Below are positions 27,560 through 37,828 of a stretch of DNA of 64,000 bases, piece by piece. The translations under genes were made by a program, and so were the position numbers. The notes under the pieces are model-generated. The model searched no databases. It saw nothing but the letters and a program-made list of their open reading frames with translations, and was not told where the DNA came from. How positions within the stretch are numbered: the stretch's first letter is position 1; each line of letters opens with the position of its first letter. Source of the stretch: Blattabacterium cuenoti (GTDB lineage: Bacteria; Bacteroidota; Bacteroidia; Flavobacteriales; Blattabacteriaceae); assembly GCF_014251735.1 (NCBI RefSeq), contig NZ_CP059197.1:1-64000 (forward strand). The letters are read 5' to 3'.

Positions 27560-28185
27560 ATCATCGTTTTACAGGTCCAGAAGTAGAATTATTTCTTAAT
27601 GGAGAACCACCTAATATTTGCTGCAAAAAAAATTTCTTTTATAAAAAAAAAATATTTGCGGTTGATGGAGCTTTTTACTATTTAGAAAAAATGGGAATAC
27701 AAGTAGATTATCTTAGTGGAGATTTCGATTCTATTTTAAGAAAAGATATTCCATTAGGAATGGATTTTTTTGAAACAAATGATCAAAATTATACTGATTT
27801 TGATAAAGCTTTACAAATAATACATGATCAAGGTTTTTTTAATGTGAATGTTTGGGGAGCTAGTGGAAAAGAACAAGATCATTTTTTGGGAAATTTATCT
27901 ACAGCTTTGAAATATAAAAGAAAGTTATCTTTAATTTTTCATGATGATTATCATTCTTATTTTTTTTCTGATAAAAAACATGTTTTTTATCAGAAAAAAA
28001 ATAAGAAAATATCTCTTTTTCCATTTCCAAAAGTAGAGGGACTCCTTACTCATGGTCTAAAATATCCTATAAGTAAGGAATTATTAAAAATAGGTCAACG
28101 TATAGGAATTAGAAATGAAGCGATAGAAAACCCAATAAAAATAAGTTATCAAAAGGGAGAATTATTAATTTTCATAGAAAAATAA
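27556..28185 (+). CDS. Thiamine pyrophosphokinase
   Basis: Transfers pyrophosphate from ATP to thiamine to give thiamine diphosphate, the cofactor of SucA and the other 2-oxoacid dehydrogenase E1 subunits. The motifs AVDGAFYYL, YLSGDFDSI (metal and substrate aspartates near residue 57), NYTDFDKAL and WGASGKEQDHFLGN match the ThiN/TPK family in order. The 209-residue length is normal. Start fixed by the ATGA overlap with lptB. Retaining a salvage kinase suggests that thiamine is taken up rather than made, but the rest of that pathway is not visible here. Confidence 0.9.
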   Translation: MNHRFTGPEVELFLNGEPPNICCKKNFFYKKKIFAVDGAFYYLEKMGIQVDYLSGDFDSILRKDIPLGMDFFETNDQNYTDFDKALQIIHDQGFFNVNVWGASGKEQDHFLGNLSTALKYKRKLSLIFHDDYHSYFFSDKKHVFYQKKNKKISLFPFPKVEGLLTHGLKYPISKELLKIGQRIGIRNEAIENPIKISYQKGELLIFIEK

Positions 28186-28238
28186 AAATAAGTGATTGAT
28201 TTCATATAATCATTGATTATAGATAGTATTGTATGTTT

Positions 28239-28510
28239 TTATAAGTTCGAATAAAATGAATTATAATTACCCTTGATATTCTTGAATCCGTTTATTGAAA
28301 AGTGGACATATCCATGATAAACCACCATATGACAAACACATGCTGTTTGTTGTATAGGTATCAAAAATTCATCTATAGTAAAATTATTCCTGTATCCTGC
28401 ATGATTTTTGTAAAAACTTGATCTTTCCATTCTTTTAAAAAAGACTGTATAAACTTCTTATCATATTATGATGAAGATTCTGTACTATAAACAAAACCTG
28501 ATTTTTCATA
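28239..28510 (-). pseudogene. Possible eroded gene in the 338-bp gap between thiamine kinase and mdh
   Basis: The gap 28186-28523 has no intact gene. On the minus strand one frame is open from 28510 to 28376 except for a TAA at 28466-28468, with codons reading as YDKKFIQSFLKEW. The next frame is open from 28457 to 28239 and includes TIDEFLIPIQQTACVCHMV. Joined by one frameshift, the two would give about 85 residues. I do not recognise the protein. The 5' end overlaps the mdh terminator hairpin. It could be a decaying gene fragment, or random open frame. No RNase P RNA, 4.5S RNA or 6S RNA signature was seen in the gap. Confidence 0.28.
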
Positions 28511-28522
28511 ATTGAAAAATCA
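28499..28522 (-). terminator. Terminator of mdh
   Basis: TGATTTTTC, loop ATAATT, then GAAAAATCA: a perfect 9-bp stem starting one base after the mdh stop. On the minus strand it is followed by GGTTTTGTTT, U-rich. Confidence 0.6.
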
Positions 28523-28523
28523 A

Positions 28524-29462
28524 TTAAAAATGAAAATCATCCAATTTTTTTATCATATTTTTTATATGATTAGCGGATTTTTTTAAAAGATTTCTTTCTT
28601 CTTGGTTCAGTTTTAATTCTATAATTTTTTCTATTCCTGTTTTCCCCAACATAACTGGAACTCCTAAATAAACATCTTTCAAATCATACTCTCCTTTTAA
28701 AAAAACAGAACATGATAAAATTCGTTTAGAATCCTTTATAATAGCTTCTACCATTTGCACCACGGATGCACTAGGAGCCATCCAAGCTGAAGTCCCCAAT
28801 AGATTTACAATTTGTTCCCCACCTTTTTTGGTTTTTTCAATAATTACTTGATTTTTTTCTCTTGATATAAACTCCATGATAGGAATTCCTGATATCGATG
28901 TATACCTGTATAAAGGGACCATCGTATCTCCATGTCCACCTAATAATAAAGTTTGTATATCATGAGGAGAACAATTCAATTCTTTAGACAAAAAATAGCG
29001 ATATCTAGCTGAATCTAAAATTCCAGCCATTCCAATCACGCGAGAATAATCCACTCTTGCTGTAAGATAAGCTACATAAGACATGACATCCAATGGATTA
29101 GAAACGATGATAAATTTTGCTTCTGGAGAAAAATAAATAGATTCTTTAGTTACAGAATGAATGATTTTTGCATTTGTATTTACTAAATCATCACGACTCA
29201 TTCCAGGTTTTCTAGGTATCCCACAAGTAATAATGATGACTTCAGAATTTTTTGATTTAGAATAATCATTGGTAAAGCCAATGATATGAGTGTGAGTGTT
29301 TGAACTAATAATAGGTAACATTTGAGCTATATCTAAGCTCTTGCCTTCGGCAATTTTATCTCTTATATCTAATAAAACGATTTCATTCACGATATTTTTT
29401 TCAGCTAAAAGACTAGCACATGATGCTCCTACATTTCCCGCTCCAATAATAGTAACTTTCAT
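28524..29462 (-). CDS. mdh: Malate dehydrogenase
   Basis: NAD-dependent oxidation of malate to oxaloacetate in the TCA cycle. The Rossmann loop IGAGNVGASCASLL is near residue 6, the acidic NAD-selecting residue is in VLLDIRD, IPRKPGMSRDDL is the substrate arginine loop, and the catalytic histidine lies in LGGHGDTMVPL. Length 312 fits the LDH-like MDH group of Bacteroidetes. The gene is divergent from gcvP and works alongside SucA/B/C in this window. Confidence 0.96.
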   Translation of the reverse strand: MKVTIIGAGNVGASCASLLAEKNIVNEIVLLDIRDKIAEGKSLDIAQMLPIISSNTHTHIIGFTNDYSKSKNSEVIIITCGIPRKPGMSRDDLVNTNAKIIHSVTKESIYFSPEAKFIIVSNPLDVMSYVAYLTARVDYSRVIGMAGILDSARYRYFLSKELNCSPHDIQTLLLGGHGDTMVPLYRYTSISGIPIMEFISREKNQVIIEKTKKGGEQIVNLLGTSAWMAPSASVVQMVEAIIKDSKRILSCSVFLKGEYDLKDVYLGVPVMLGKTGIEKIIELKLNQEERNLLKKSANHIKNMIKKLDDFHF

Positions 29463-29486
29463 TTTTTAAACGATTAAATATTTATC

Positions 29487-29494
29487 TAACTTTG
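29487..29494 (+). promoter_or_regulatory. Putative -7 box (TAACTTTG) for gcvP
   Basis: Exact TAnnTTTG match 35 bp before the gcvP ATG, in the 67-bp divergent region with mdh. No -33 TTG is visible at the usual distance. Confidence 0.38.
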
Positions 29495-29529
29495 TAATGT
29501 TATAAATATAAACACAATTTCTATTTTTT

Positions 29530-32427
29530 ATGAATGAGGATTTCATTAGAAAAAAATTCTATTTCAGACATATAGGTCCGTCTTGTGAAGACATTCACAA
29601 AATGTTGAAAATATTAAGATGTAGATCAATCAAAGAGTTAATCAATAAAACAATTCCAAAAGAAATACGTTTAAAAAAAAACTTAATTCTTCCGAATTCT
29701 ATTTCGGAATACAAATATTTAAATCATATTTTCAGAATTAGCAAAAGAAATAAAGTTTTTCGTTCTTATATAGGATTGGGGTATAAAAATACTATTACGC
29801 CAGCTGTAATTCAAAGAAATATTTTAGAAAATCCAAATTGGTATACTCCTTATACTCCCTATCAATCGGAAATATCTCAAGGGCGTTTAGAAGCATTAAT
29901 CAATTTTCAAACTATGATTTCAGATCTTACTTCCATGAAAATTAGTAACGCTTCTATGTTAGATGAAGGAACAGCAACAGCTGATGCCATGTTTATGATT
30001 TATAAAGAAAGTTTAAGAAGAAGACGTATAAAAAATGATCCTTATTTTTTCGTTTCAGATGAAATTTTACCACAATCATTCGCAATACTCAAGACTAGAT
30101 GTTTTGGTTTAGGAATAAAATTGATTCAAGATTCTCATGGAGAATTAAAAAGATATCAAAAAAAAGATATATTCGGTTTGTTACTTCCATATCCTTCCTC
30201 TTTAGGAGAAATATATGACTATAGTGAAACAGTCAAATATGCAAAGAATAAAGATATATCGGTAGTAGTATCTGCAGATATTTTATCTCTAACCTTATTA
30301 ACGCCTCCTGGAGAATGGAATGCGGATGTAGTGGTAGGTTCCACTCAATCTTTTGGGATTCCTATGGGGTATGGAGGACCTCATGCTGCTTTTTTTTCTA
30401 CTCGTGAAAAGTATAAACGTTTTATTCCAGGAAGAATTATTGGAGAATCTTTGGATATAAAGAATAAAAAAGCATTTCGTATGGCTTTGCAAACAAGAGA
30501 ACAACATATCAAAAGAGAAAGAGCAACTTCCAATATCTGTACATCACAAGTATTGCCTGCTATAATGGCTTCTATGTATGCTTTATATCATGGTCCAAAA
30601 GGATTAAAAATAATAGCAGAAAATATTCATAAATGTACCAAAAAGTTGGAACATGGATTGATTCATACTATTGATGGAATAGAGCAAATTAACTCATTTT
30701 ATTTTGACACTCTCAGAATTAGAATAGACAAACCAGAAATTTTTTCTTTAGAAAAACTAAAAAAAATAGCTGAACGCAGAAGAACTAATTTCCGATATGT
30801 AGATTCTCATCAGATGACAATCACTTTAGACGAAACATCCTGTGAAGAGGATATCCATCATATTATTTCTATATTCCATGAAGTTAATAATCATAAAACG
30901 GAAAGAAATATCTATAATTTTTTTTTAAAAAAAAATCAAAAGGAAAAATATAAAATTCCTAATTCTTTAGAAAGAAAATCTAATTTTTTAACCCATTCAA
31001 TTTTTCATAAGTTTCATTCAGAAAATGAACTTATGCGTTATATTAAAAGACTAGAAAGAAAAGATCTTTCTTTAACTCATTCTATGATTCCATTAGGATC
31101 ATGCACCATGAAACTAAATGCATCTGCAGAATTATTTTCTCTTAGCCAATATGAATGGAGAAATATTCATCCTTTTGTTCCTAAGGATCAAACAAAAGGA
31201 TATCAGTTTATTATTCATAATTTAGAAAAATACCTAAAAGAAATAACTGGATTTTCTGGAATATCTTTACAACCTAATTCAGGAGCTCAAGGAGAATATG
31301 CTGGACTCATGGTTATCAAAGCTTATCATCAATATTTACAAGAATATAAAAGAAATGTGGCTCTAATTCCTACTTCTTCACATGGAACTAATCCTGCATC
31401 GGCAATGATGGCTGGAATGAAAGTTATCTTAATTCATACCAAAAAAAACGGATCCATCGATAAAAATGATTTGTTGAAAAAAGTAAAAGATAATAAAGAT
31501 TTTTTATCCGTATTAATGATTACATATCCATCAACTCATGGTGTTTACGAATCTCATATCAAGGAAATTATAGAAATTATTCACGATCATGGAGGGCAAG
31601 TTTATATGGATGGAGCAAATATGAATGCACAAATCGGATTGATGAAACCAGCAAAAATAGGTGTAGATGTATGTCATCTAAATTTACATAAAACTTTTGC
31701 CATTCCTCATGGAGGAGGAGGTCCAGGAATGGGACCTATTTGTGTGGCTTCCCATTTACAACCTTTTCTTCCGGATCATCCATTTGTTCAAAAAGACAAA
31801 AATAAAAAAATATTGACCGTTTCTTCTTCTCCATATGGATCTCCTCTAATCTTAACAATTTCTTATGCTTATATTCGTCTTTTAGGTCCATATGGACTTA
31901 GAAAATGCACGGAGATATCTATATTGAATGCTAATTACATAAAGGAAAAATTAAAAAATGATTATAAAATATTATATGTTGGAAAAAATGATACAGTAGC
32001 ACATGAACTGATTATAGACTGTCGAATTTTCAAATCAATTGGGATAGAAGTTATAGATATAGCTAAAAGAATGATGGATTATGGGTATCATGCTCCTACT
32101 ATATCTTTTCCTGTAGAAGGATGTATGATGATAGAACCTACGGAAAGTGAATCTAAAGAAGAATTAGATCGTTTTATTGAAACCCTTATAAACATACGTA
32201 AAGAAATTAAGGAAATTGAAAAAGGTCAATTTTCTGAAAAAGAAAATGTCTTAAAAAATGCTCCACATAGTTTAGATTTATTAACAGAAAACAACTGGAT
32301 TTATCCTTATACTAGAGAAAAAGCCGCTTATCCATTGAATTGGGTAAAAGAGAGAAAGTTTTGGCCATCCATTAGTAGAATCGATGATGGATACGGAGAT
32401 AGAAATCTAATTTGTACATGCACTTAG
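29530..32427 (+). CDS. gcvP: Glycine dehydrogenase (decarboxylating), P protein
   Basis: PLP enzyme decarboxylating glycine and passing the aminomethyl group to the H protein, supplying one-carbon units. It is the single-chain form: an N-terminal half (about 1-440) and a C-terminal PLP half. The PLP lysine is in HLNLHKTFAIPHGGGGPG near residue 718, and SHGTNPASAMMAGM lies upstream. Length 965 is normal for the fused alpha-beta type. The partner genes gcvT and gcvH are not in the window. It converges on tsaD with one base between stop codons. Confidence 0.97.
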   Translation: MNEDFIRKKFYFRHIGPSCEDIHKMLKILRCRSIKELINKTIPKEIRLKKNLILPNSISEYKYLNHIFRISKRNKVFRSYIGLGYKNTITPAVIQRNILENPNWYTPYTPYQSEISQGRLEALINFQTMISDLTSMKISNASMLDEGTATADAMFMIYKESLRRRRIKNDPYFFVSDEILPQSFAILKTRCFGLGIKLIQDSHGELKRYQKKDIFGLLLPYPSSLGEIYDYSETVKYAKNKDISVVVSADILSLTLLTPPGEWNADVVVGSTQSFGIPMGYGGPHAAFFSTREKYKRFIPGRIIGESLDIKNKKAFRMALQTREQHIKRERATSNICTSQVLPAIMASMYALYHGPKGLKIIAENIHKCTKKLEHGLIHTIDGIEQINSFYFDTLRIRIDKPEIFSLEKLKKIAERRRTNFRYVDSHQMTITLDETSCEEDIHHIISIFHEVNNHKTERNIYNFFLKKNQKEKYKIPNSLERKSNFLTHSIFHKFHSENELMRYIKRLERKDLSLTHSMIPLGSCTMKLNASAELFSLSQYEWRNIHPFVPKDQTKGYQFIIHNLEKYLKEITGFSGISLQPNSGAQGEYAGLMVIKAYHQYLQEYKRNVALIPTSSHGTNPASAMMAGMKVILIHTKKNGSIDKNDLLKKVKDNKDFLSVLMITYPSTHGVYESHIKEIIEIIHDHGGQVYMDGANMNAQIGLMKPAKIGVDVCHLNLHKTFAIPHGGGGPGMGPICVASHLQPFLPDHPFVQKDKNKKILTVSSSPYGSPLILTISYAYIRLLGPYGLRKCTEISILNANYIKEKLKNDYKILYVGKNDTVAHELIIDCRIFKSIGIEVIDIAKRMMDYGYHAPTISFPVEGCMMIEPTESESKEELDRFIETLINIRKEIKEIEKGQFSEKENVLKNAPHSLDLLTENNWIYPYTREKAAYPLNWVKERKFWPSISRIDDGYGDRNLICTCT

Positions 32428-32428
32428 T

Positions 32429-33460
32429 CTAGAATGTTTTTAATTTAGAATATGGAGTGACATTCATGGAATCGAATATTTTTTTCTCATATTTCAGTAG
32501 TCCGGTAATGGCTATCATAGCTCCATTATCTGTAGCATATTCCTTTTTTGGAAGAAAAACTTCCCATTTTTTGTTTTTTCTTGCAAAAAGAATAAAATGT
32601 CGTCTTATTTCATTATTAGCAGAAACACCTCCTGCTAAAGCAACTCTAAAAATTCCTGTTTGTAGGGTTGCTTTTAACACTTTTTCCAAAAGCATTTCTG
32701 CTATAATATTCTGCACAGAAGCACACAAATCGGATAAATTTTTTTTCACAAAAAAGGAATCTTTTTGTAATTTATTGTTTACAAACTGTAACACATGGCT
32801 TTTCAAGCCACTAAAACTAAAATTTAAGCCTTTTACTGATGGTTTAGAAAAACTAAATCTTTTGGAAGATCCATTTATAGAAAAATGATCTAATAAAGGA
32901 CCTCCAGGATAAGAAAGTCCTAACATTCTAGCTATTTTATCAAAAGCGTCTCCTACGGAATCATCTAAGGTAGATCCTAGTATTTCCATTTGAAAAAAAT
33001 CATTAACTCTTACTATTAAAGTGTGTCCTCCACTGATCATCAAACATAAAAAAGGAAATTCTGGATAAGTATTATTCATATTGGCTTTTTGTATAAAATG
33101 CGCAAGTATATGTGCTTGTACGTGATTTACAGTTAATAAAGGAATTTTTAATCCCATTGAAAGAGATTTTGCAAAAGAAGCACCTACTAATAAAGGACCT
33201 ATTAGTCCTGGACCTAGCGTAAAAGATACAGCATCAATTTGATTTTTATTTATACTTGCATACAAGATAGCTTTGTTTACAGCTATCATGAGATATTTTT
33301 CATGCAATCTTGAAGCTATTTCTGGTACTACACCTCCATATTGTTTATGAATTCTTTGACGAATGATAACATTAGATAATACACATCTATTCTTTATAAT
33401 AGAAACGGCGGTATCATCACATGAGGACTCTATCCCAATGACAATAAGTTTTTTTTTCAT
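32429..33460 (-). CDS. tsaD: tRNA N6-adenosine threonylcarbamoyltransferase TsaD
   Basis: Transfers the threonylcarbamoyl group to A37 of ANN-decoding tRNAs. The Kae1/ASKHA fold shows IGIESSCDDTAVSI at the N-terminus, the metal-binding HVQAHILAHF, LMISGGHT, and ALAGGVSANNEIR near the end. The ATG at 33460 (MKKKLIVIG) is preferred over a TTG five codons upstream. Length 343 is standard. Only 26 bp separate it from the divergent tamB, leaving very little room for two promoters. Confidence 0.95.
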   Translation of the reverse strand: MKKKLIVIGIESSCDDTAVSIIKNRCVLSNVIIRQRIHKQYGGVVPEIASRLHEKYLMIAVNKAILYASINKNQIDAVSFTLGPGLIGPLLVGASFAKSLSMGLKIPLLTVNHVQAHILAHFIQKANMNNTYPEFPFLCLMISGGHTLIVRVNDFFQMEILGSTLDDSVGDAFDKIARMLGLSYPGGPLLDHFSINGSSKRFSFSKPSVKGLNFSFSGLKSHVLQFVNNKLQKDSFFVKKNLSDLCASVQNIIAEMLLEKVLKATLQTGIFRVALAGGVSANNEIRRHFILFARKNKKWEVFLPKKEYATDNGAMIAITGLLKYEKKIFDSMNVTPYSKLKTF

Positions 33461-33486
33461 AAAAAAAAATAACAATATCTTTAGAA

Positions 33487-36400
33487 ATGAATCATGAATT
33501 TTTAAAAAAATTCTTTTTTCGAAAAAAAAATATCTATATCCTTTGTATAGTTATTTTATTATTAGGAGTAATTAGCACTACTTTTCATTATCGAAAAGAA
33601 ATACAAGAAAAAATAACGGAATTTTTTGTGAAAAAAATGAATACCCATCTTGGTCAAAGAATTCGTGTGAAAAATGTGGCTATAAATCTTTTTAAAAAAG
33701 AATTTCATCTTTACGATGTTAGTATCATGGATCATCATAATTTTTATTTGATTCATTTATCTCAATGTAAAATCTCTGTAAAAAACTTTTTTCAATATTT
33801 TTTTATAAGTTCTAAACATCTAAATATAAGAAATTTAATACTTGAAAATCCTAAGATTTTTGTCAAAAAATATTTAAATGAAAAAGAAAACAATTTATTT
33901 ACTATTTTCAAAGAATTTATCCTAAAAAGAGATTTAAATAAAAAAAACTCTACCCAAACTATTAGTTGTTCTAATTTTAAAATAAAAAATGCTCATTTAG
34001 TATATGAGGATTTCAACTCTAAAAAAAGTTACAAAAATAATTTTTCTACATCCATAAAAAATATAAAAATAGATGAAAATAAAAAAATAGAAGCCACTAT
34101 TTTTTTTCTCAAATCAAATGGATATATAAAAAGAAAGAACTATCGCATAGAAAATTTTTTTTGTCATTTGACTTATTTTACTTCGAAGTTAAAAATCCAC
34201 AATTTTTTTCTAAGAACATCTAATAGCCATTTGAAAGGAAAAGTAATATTTTTTTATGATGCTACTAAAAATGTGGACGATCTTTTTTTGGATAAAAATA
34301 ATATGAGCATAAAAGGAGAAATTTTTGAAGGATCCAAATTTGGTTCTGATTTAATCAATATATTTTTTTCAAATTTTTTTAATAAAGAGAGTTTTCCACT
34401 TATGTTTTCCGTTCAAGGATTTATAAATGGAAAATTAAATGAAAAAATTTCTTTTTCAAAAATTTGTATAAAAAACATTCCTTTCAATAAAATATTTGCA
34501 GAAAAAATTAATATTTTTTATAATCTAAAAAAAGAATGTAAAGAGGTTCAATTTTTAAAAACTATTTTTCAAACTTCAGTTCATGAAATAAAAAAAATAT
34601 TTCCATCTTATTATCATTCGAAATTAAATCTTTTGAATTCTTTTAACCATATTCTCTCCTATAGAGGAGATTTAATTTTTCAAAAAAAATGGATGAAAAT
34701 AAATGGGGACATACAGTACAAAACTTTTAAAACTCACATATACACTTGTATTAGTCGTACTAATAATAATCGAGATATTCAATATATAGGAAAATTTTTC
34801 ACAACTAGAAAAGACAGTATTAGTAGTATTAATTCTTTAATCCCATTAAGGATCCCATTTTTTAGTCTTCCATCAGGTTTATGGATTTGCAATTTTAAAG
34901 GAATCTATAAGAATTTTTCTTTTAAAAAGAATATTCAAAATAGTTTGAATCACTTTTTTATTACTCTTTTTTTCCCTTCTTCAGGAATAGAAATAAATTG
35001 TAATGGAAAAATACACAATAATTTTCAAAAATTTTTTTTAAGTATTCATACAAAAAATGAAAATAAATTTTTCAAAAATATGATTACCGGTTATATTCAT
35101 GGAGATTTTATATGGAAAGATTTCTTAGAATCTATAAAAAAGGAAATTTTTTCTTTAAGAAAGAATCTTCATTTAAAAAATAACTCTATAATAAAAAAAC
35201 AATATGTATTTTTTTATTTATCAATTAAAAAAGGCTTTTGGAGATTTCTGAATTTTCAAAAAAAAATAAAAATATTATCAGATATTCAATTCTCAGGAAT
35301 ATCCAAAAATAATGGAGTAAAAATGAGTTTTTTTACAAAAAAAATTCAACTCAAGGAAATATTCATTGATCATTTTCATCTTAAAGTAAACTCTTTTATA
35401 AAGAATAAAATACAATTATATATAAACCAAATATCTTTTAACAATTTTCTATCTCAAAAAATAGATCTTTCCATTTTTGATAAAAAAAACTTTTTCCTAA
35501 TCAATTTCAATTTTTTTTGCAAATTCAAAAAAAAAGAATTTCAAAAACAAACACTGAATTTTATTTTAAAAAAAATTAATTATAATAATAATTTTTTGAT
35601 TTTTTTTATACTTCCTTCAAAATTGAATATCAATGGATATAATTGGTTTATTGTCAATCATATGGATAGAAATATAGGTAAAATAAAAATAGACTTAGTA
35701 AATAAAAAATATATCATTGATAATATGATATTATCATCAATTAATGATCATGAAAAAATTTTCATAAAATTTTATTTTCATCAAATAAATAATATGAAAT
35801 TTCAAATATTACTGGAAAATATGCAATTAAAAAAAATACTTCCAAAAAAAGACTTAATGATCAATGGTTATGCAAATGGCATTTTTATTTTCAAAATGGG
35901 TCCAAACAAAATTGAACCCAATAATATAAATATCAATATTAAAAATATTTCAATTGGAAAAAAGGTTCTTGGAAATTTTTATATTCATTCTAAAAATAAT
36001 TCTAAAATTCATGGCATCTTGAAGAATAAAGACTCTTCTGAAATTTTTTCATTATCTGGAAATATTAATAATGAATTACAAAAAAAATATAAACTCAATT
36101 GGAACGTAAGTATTAAAAATTTAAACATAAGTGATTTTCCTTTCTTCTGGAAAGAAATGGATAGTGAAGCTAGAGGTTTTATTTCCGGAAAAATACGAAT
36201 TTTTGGGAATTTATATGATCCGCATTATTTTGGGAAATTAGAACTTAAAAAATTTGGAATAAAAATAAATTCTATAAATACAGATTATGAAATGACGAGT
36301 CCAGCTTACATAAATCTTGTTTATAAATCCTGCATTTTAAACACATTTTCTTTTCGAGACATAAAATATAATACAGAAGGATACATCAATGGAGTTTTTT

Positions 36401-37761
36401 TACATAAAAATTTTTTGAAATGGAATGGATATTTATCTATAAATAGCCAAAAACTACTTGTTTTAGATACAAATAAGAAACCAAATACCTCTTTTTTTGG
36501 AAAGATTTTTTCTAAAGGAAAAATTCAAATAATAAAAAAAAAGAATTATGTCAACATTTGCATGGAGAAAGGAAATATTTTAAGTTCTTCTCATTTATAT
36601 ATTAATCCAAATGGATCTTCCAAATATCAAAAAAAAGATTTTGTTGAATTAATGGATCCTAATATTCATCAAATTCAAAAACATAATAATCATAAAAAAA
36701 ATGAAAATAAAGAGGACTTTCTATCTTTAAATATAAAAACAGATATAGATGAGAAAACAAAAGTATCCATATTATTAGACGATAATTTAGAAAATTTTCT
36801 TGAATTAAGAGGAAATGGTTTTCTTTTTTTAGAAAAAAAGCCAAAAAAAGAAGTACAAATAAGTGGAAAATATTTCGTTACAGATGGATTATATCATTTT
36901 TCCAATCAAGAAAGAATTCCAATTATTAAATTAGAAAAAAGATTTAGAATAAAGCCAGGAGGTTTAATTACTTGGACCAATAATTTTAGTCATTCTAATA
37001 TTAATGTAATAGCCTATTATACTAAATATGTATCTAACATAATAGAATATATAGACTTGTCCAAATATTATCCGAACAATATAATAATATTAACAGAATT
37101 ACGAATGAATCTTCATGGACAAATACAGAAACCTAATATAAGCCTGGATATTATTTTTCCGAATAGCAATGAAGAAATTAAAAAAAAATTATTAAATAAA
37201 TTAAATTCTAATGAGGAAAAAACTATTCAATTTTTATCTATTTTAACCATAGGAAGATTTTTTTTAAAAAATTCTATAAAAAAAGATTTTTTCCATTCAT
37301 ATGCTTACAATATAATTTTGAAACAGTTAGGAAATTTTTTATCAGAAATTAATCAATCATTCAATATCAATTTCGAGTTTTTCAAGGATAATAAAAATAG
37401 ATCTAATAGTTTCCTTTCTTCAATATATTATGAAATCAATGACCGTTTTTCTATAAAAAGTAATTTGGGCATTATTTTCAAAAAAATGAAACAAGAAAAA
37501 ATAGGGATACGAGGTAGAGGAGATATTCAATTGGATTTAGATATCCACCGTGCTAAAAATAGTAATTTAAAACTTATTCTTTTCTCTCGTCCAGAGAACT
37601 TTATTGTTTCCAAAACAAGTGCTATTTCTCAAATTTATGGAAGTGGGATTATTTATACCATCTCTTCGGAAGATTTATTGAAAATCATCAGAGGAATATT
37701 TTCCTATATAGAAAATTTTTTCCATAAAAAATCTATTGAAAAAGAAGGAAATACATCTTAA
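33487..37761 (+). CDS. tamB: TamB-like translocation/assembly module protein
   Basis: Large inner-membrane-anchored AsmA/TamB-type protein implicated in outer-membrane assembly and phospholipid transport. One N-terminal transmembrane segment (about residues 17-35) precedes about 1,390 residues of repetitive beta-strand sequence very rich in Lys, Asn, Ile and Phe. The C-terminal DUF490-like part has ISGKYFVTDGLYHF, then GSGIIYTISSEDLLK. The frame stays open over 1,424 codons despite many poly-A and poly-T runs, arguing for selection. A TamA partner is not seen here. Assignment rests on architecture and C-terminal motifs, since the family diverges strongly. Confidence 0.85.
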   Translation: MNHEFLKKFFFRKKNIYILCIVILLLGVISTTFHYRKEIQEKITEFFVKKMNTHLGQRIRVKNVAINLFKKEFHLYDVSIMDHHNFYLIHLSQCKISVKNFFQYFFISSKHLNIRNLILENPKIFVKKYLNEKENNLFTIFKEFILKRDLNKKNSTQTISCSNFKIKNAHLVYEDFNSKKSYKNNFSTSIKNIKIDENKKIEATIFFLKSNGYIKRKNYRIENFFCHLTYFTSKLKIHNFFLRTSNSHLKGKVIFFYDATKNVDDLFLDKNNMSIKGEIFEGSKFGSDLINIFFSNFFNKESFPLMFSVQGFINGKLNEKISFSKICIKNIPFNKIFAEKINIFYNLKKECKEVQFLKTIFQTSVHEIKKIFPSYYHSKLNLLNSFNHILSYRGDLIFQKKWMKINGDIQYKTFKTHIYTCISRTNNNRDIQYIGKFFTTRKDSISSINSLIPLRIPFFSLPSGLWICNFKGIYKNFSFKKNIQNSLNHFFITLFFPSSGIEINCNGKIHNNFQKFFLSIHTKNENKFFKNMITGYIHGDFIWKDFLESIKKEIFSLRKNLHLKNNSIIKKQYVFFYLSIKKGFWRFLNFQKKIKILSDIQFSGISKNNGVKMSFFTKKIQLKEIFIDHFHLKVNSFIKNKIQLYINQISFNNFLSQKIDLSIFDKKNFFLINFNFFCKFKKKEFQKQTLNFILKKINYNNNFLIFFILPSKLNINGYNWFIVNHMDRNIGKIKIDLVNKKYIIDNMILSSINDHEKIFIKFYFHQINNMKFQILLENMQLKKILPKKDLMINGYANGIFIFKMGPNKIEPNNININIKNISIGKKVLGNFYIHSKNNSKIHGILKNKDSSEIFSLSGNINNELQKKYKLNWNVSIKNLNISDFPFFWKEMDSEARGFISGKIRIFGNLYDPHYFGKLELKKFGIKINSINTDYEMTSPAYINLVYKSCILNTFSFRDIKYNTEGYINGVFLHKNFLKWNGYLSINSQKLLVLDTNKKPNTSFFGKIFSKGKIQIIKKKNYVNICMEKGNILSSSHLYINPNGSSKYQKKDFVELMDPNIHQIQKHNNHKKNENKEDFLSLNIKTDIDEKTKVSILLDDNLENFLELRGNGFLFLEKKPKKEVQISGKYFVTDGLYHFSNQERIPIIKLEKRFRIKPGGLITWTNNFSHSNINVIAYYTKYVSNIIEYIDLSKYYPNNIIILTELRMNLHGQIQKPNISLDIIFPNSNEEIKKKLLNKLNSNEEKTIQFLSILTIGRFFLKNSIKKDFFHSYAYNIILKQLGNFLSEINQSFNINFEFFKDNKNRSNSFLSSIYYEINDRFSIKSNLGIIFKKMKQEKIGIRGRGDIQLDLDIHRAKNSNLKLILFSRPENFIVSKTSAISQIYGSGIIYTISSEDLLKIIRGIFSYIENFFHKKSIEKEGNTS

Positions 37762-37770
37762 AAAGAAAGT

Positions 37771-37803
37771 TTTGTATCTTGGTATTTTTAATTAATACCT
37801 TTA
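37771..37803 (+). promoter_or_regulatory. Putative promoter of the Lrp-type regulator
   Basis: TTTG at 37771-37774 and TACCTTTA at 37796-37803 are separated by 21 bp; the second box matches TAnnTTTG except for the last base. The ATG is 26 bp downstream. Confidence 0.4.
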
Positions 37804-37828
37804 TCAAAAAAGAAAAAAATATATAACA

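Noticed and set aside
28186-28523. RNase P RNA, 4.5S or 6S RNA in the long gap
   Set aside because: No conserved P4/J regions, no SRP-type GGAAGC loop core and no long 6S-like hairpin could be found on either strand.
32457-32888. 143-codon plus-strand open frame inside tsaD
   Set aside because: Shadow of tsaD on the opposite strand; its composition mirrors TsaD codons and it has no recognisable motif.
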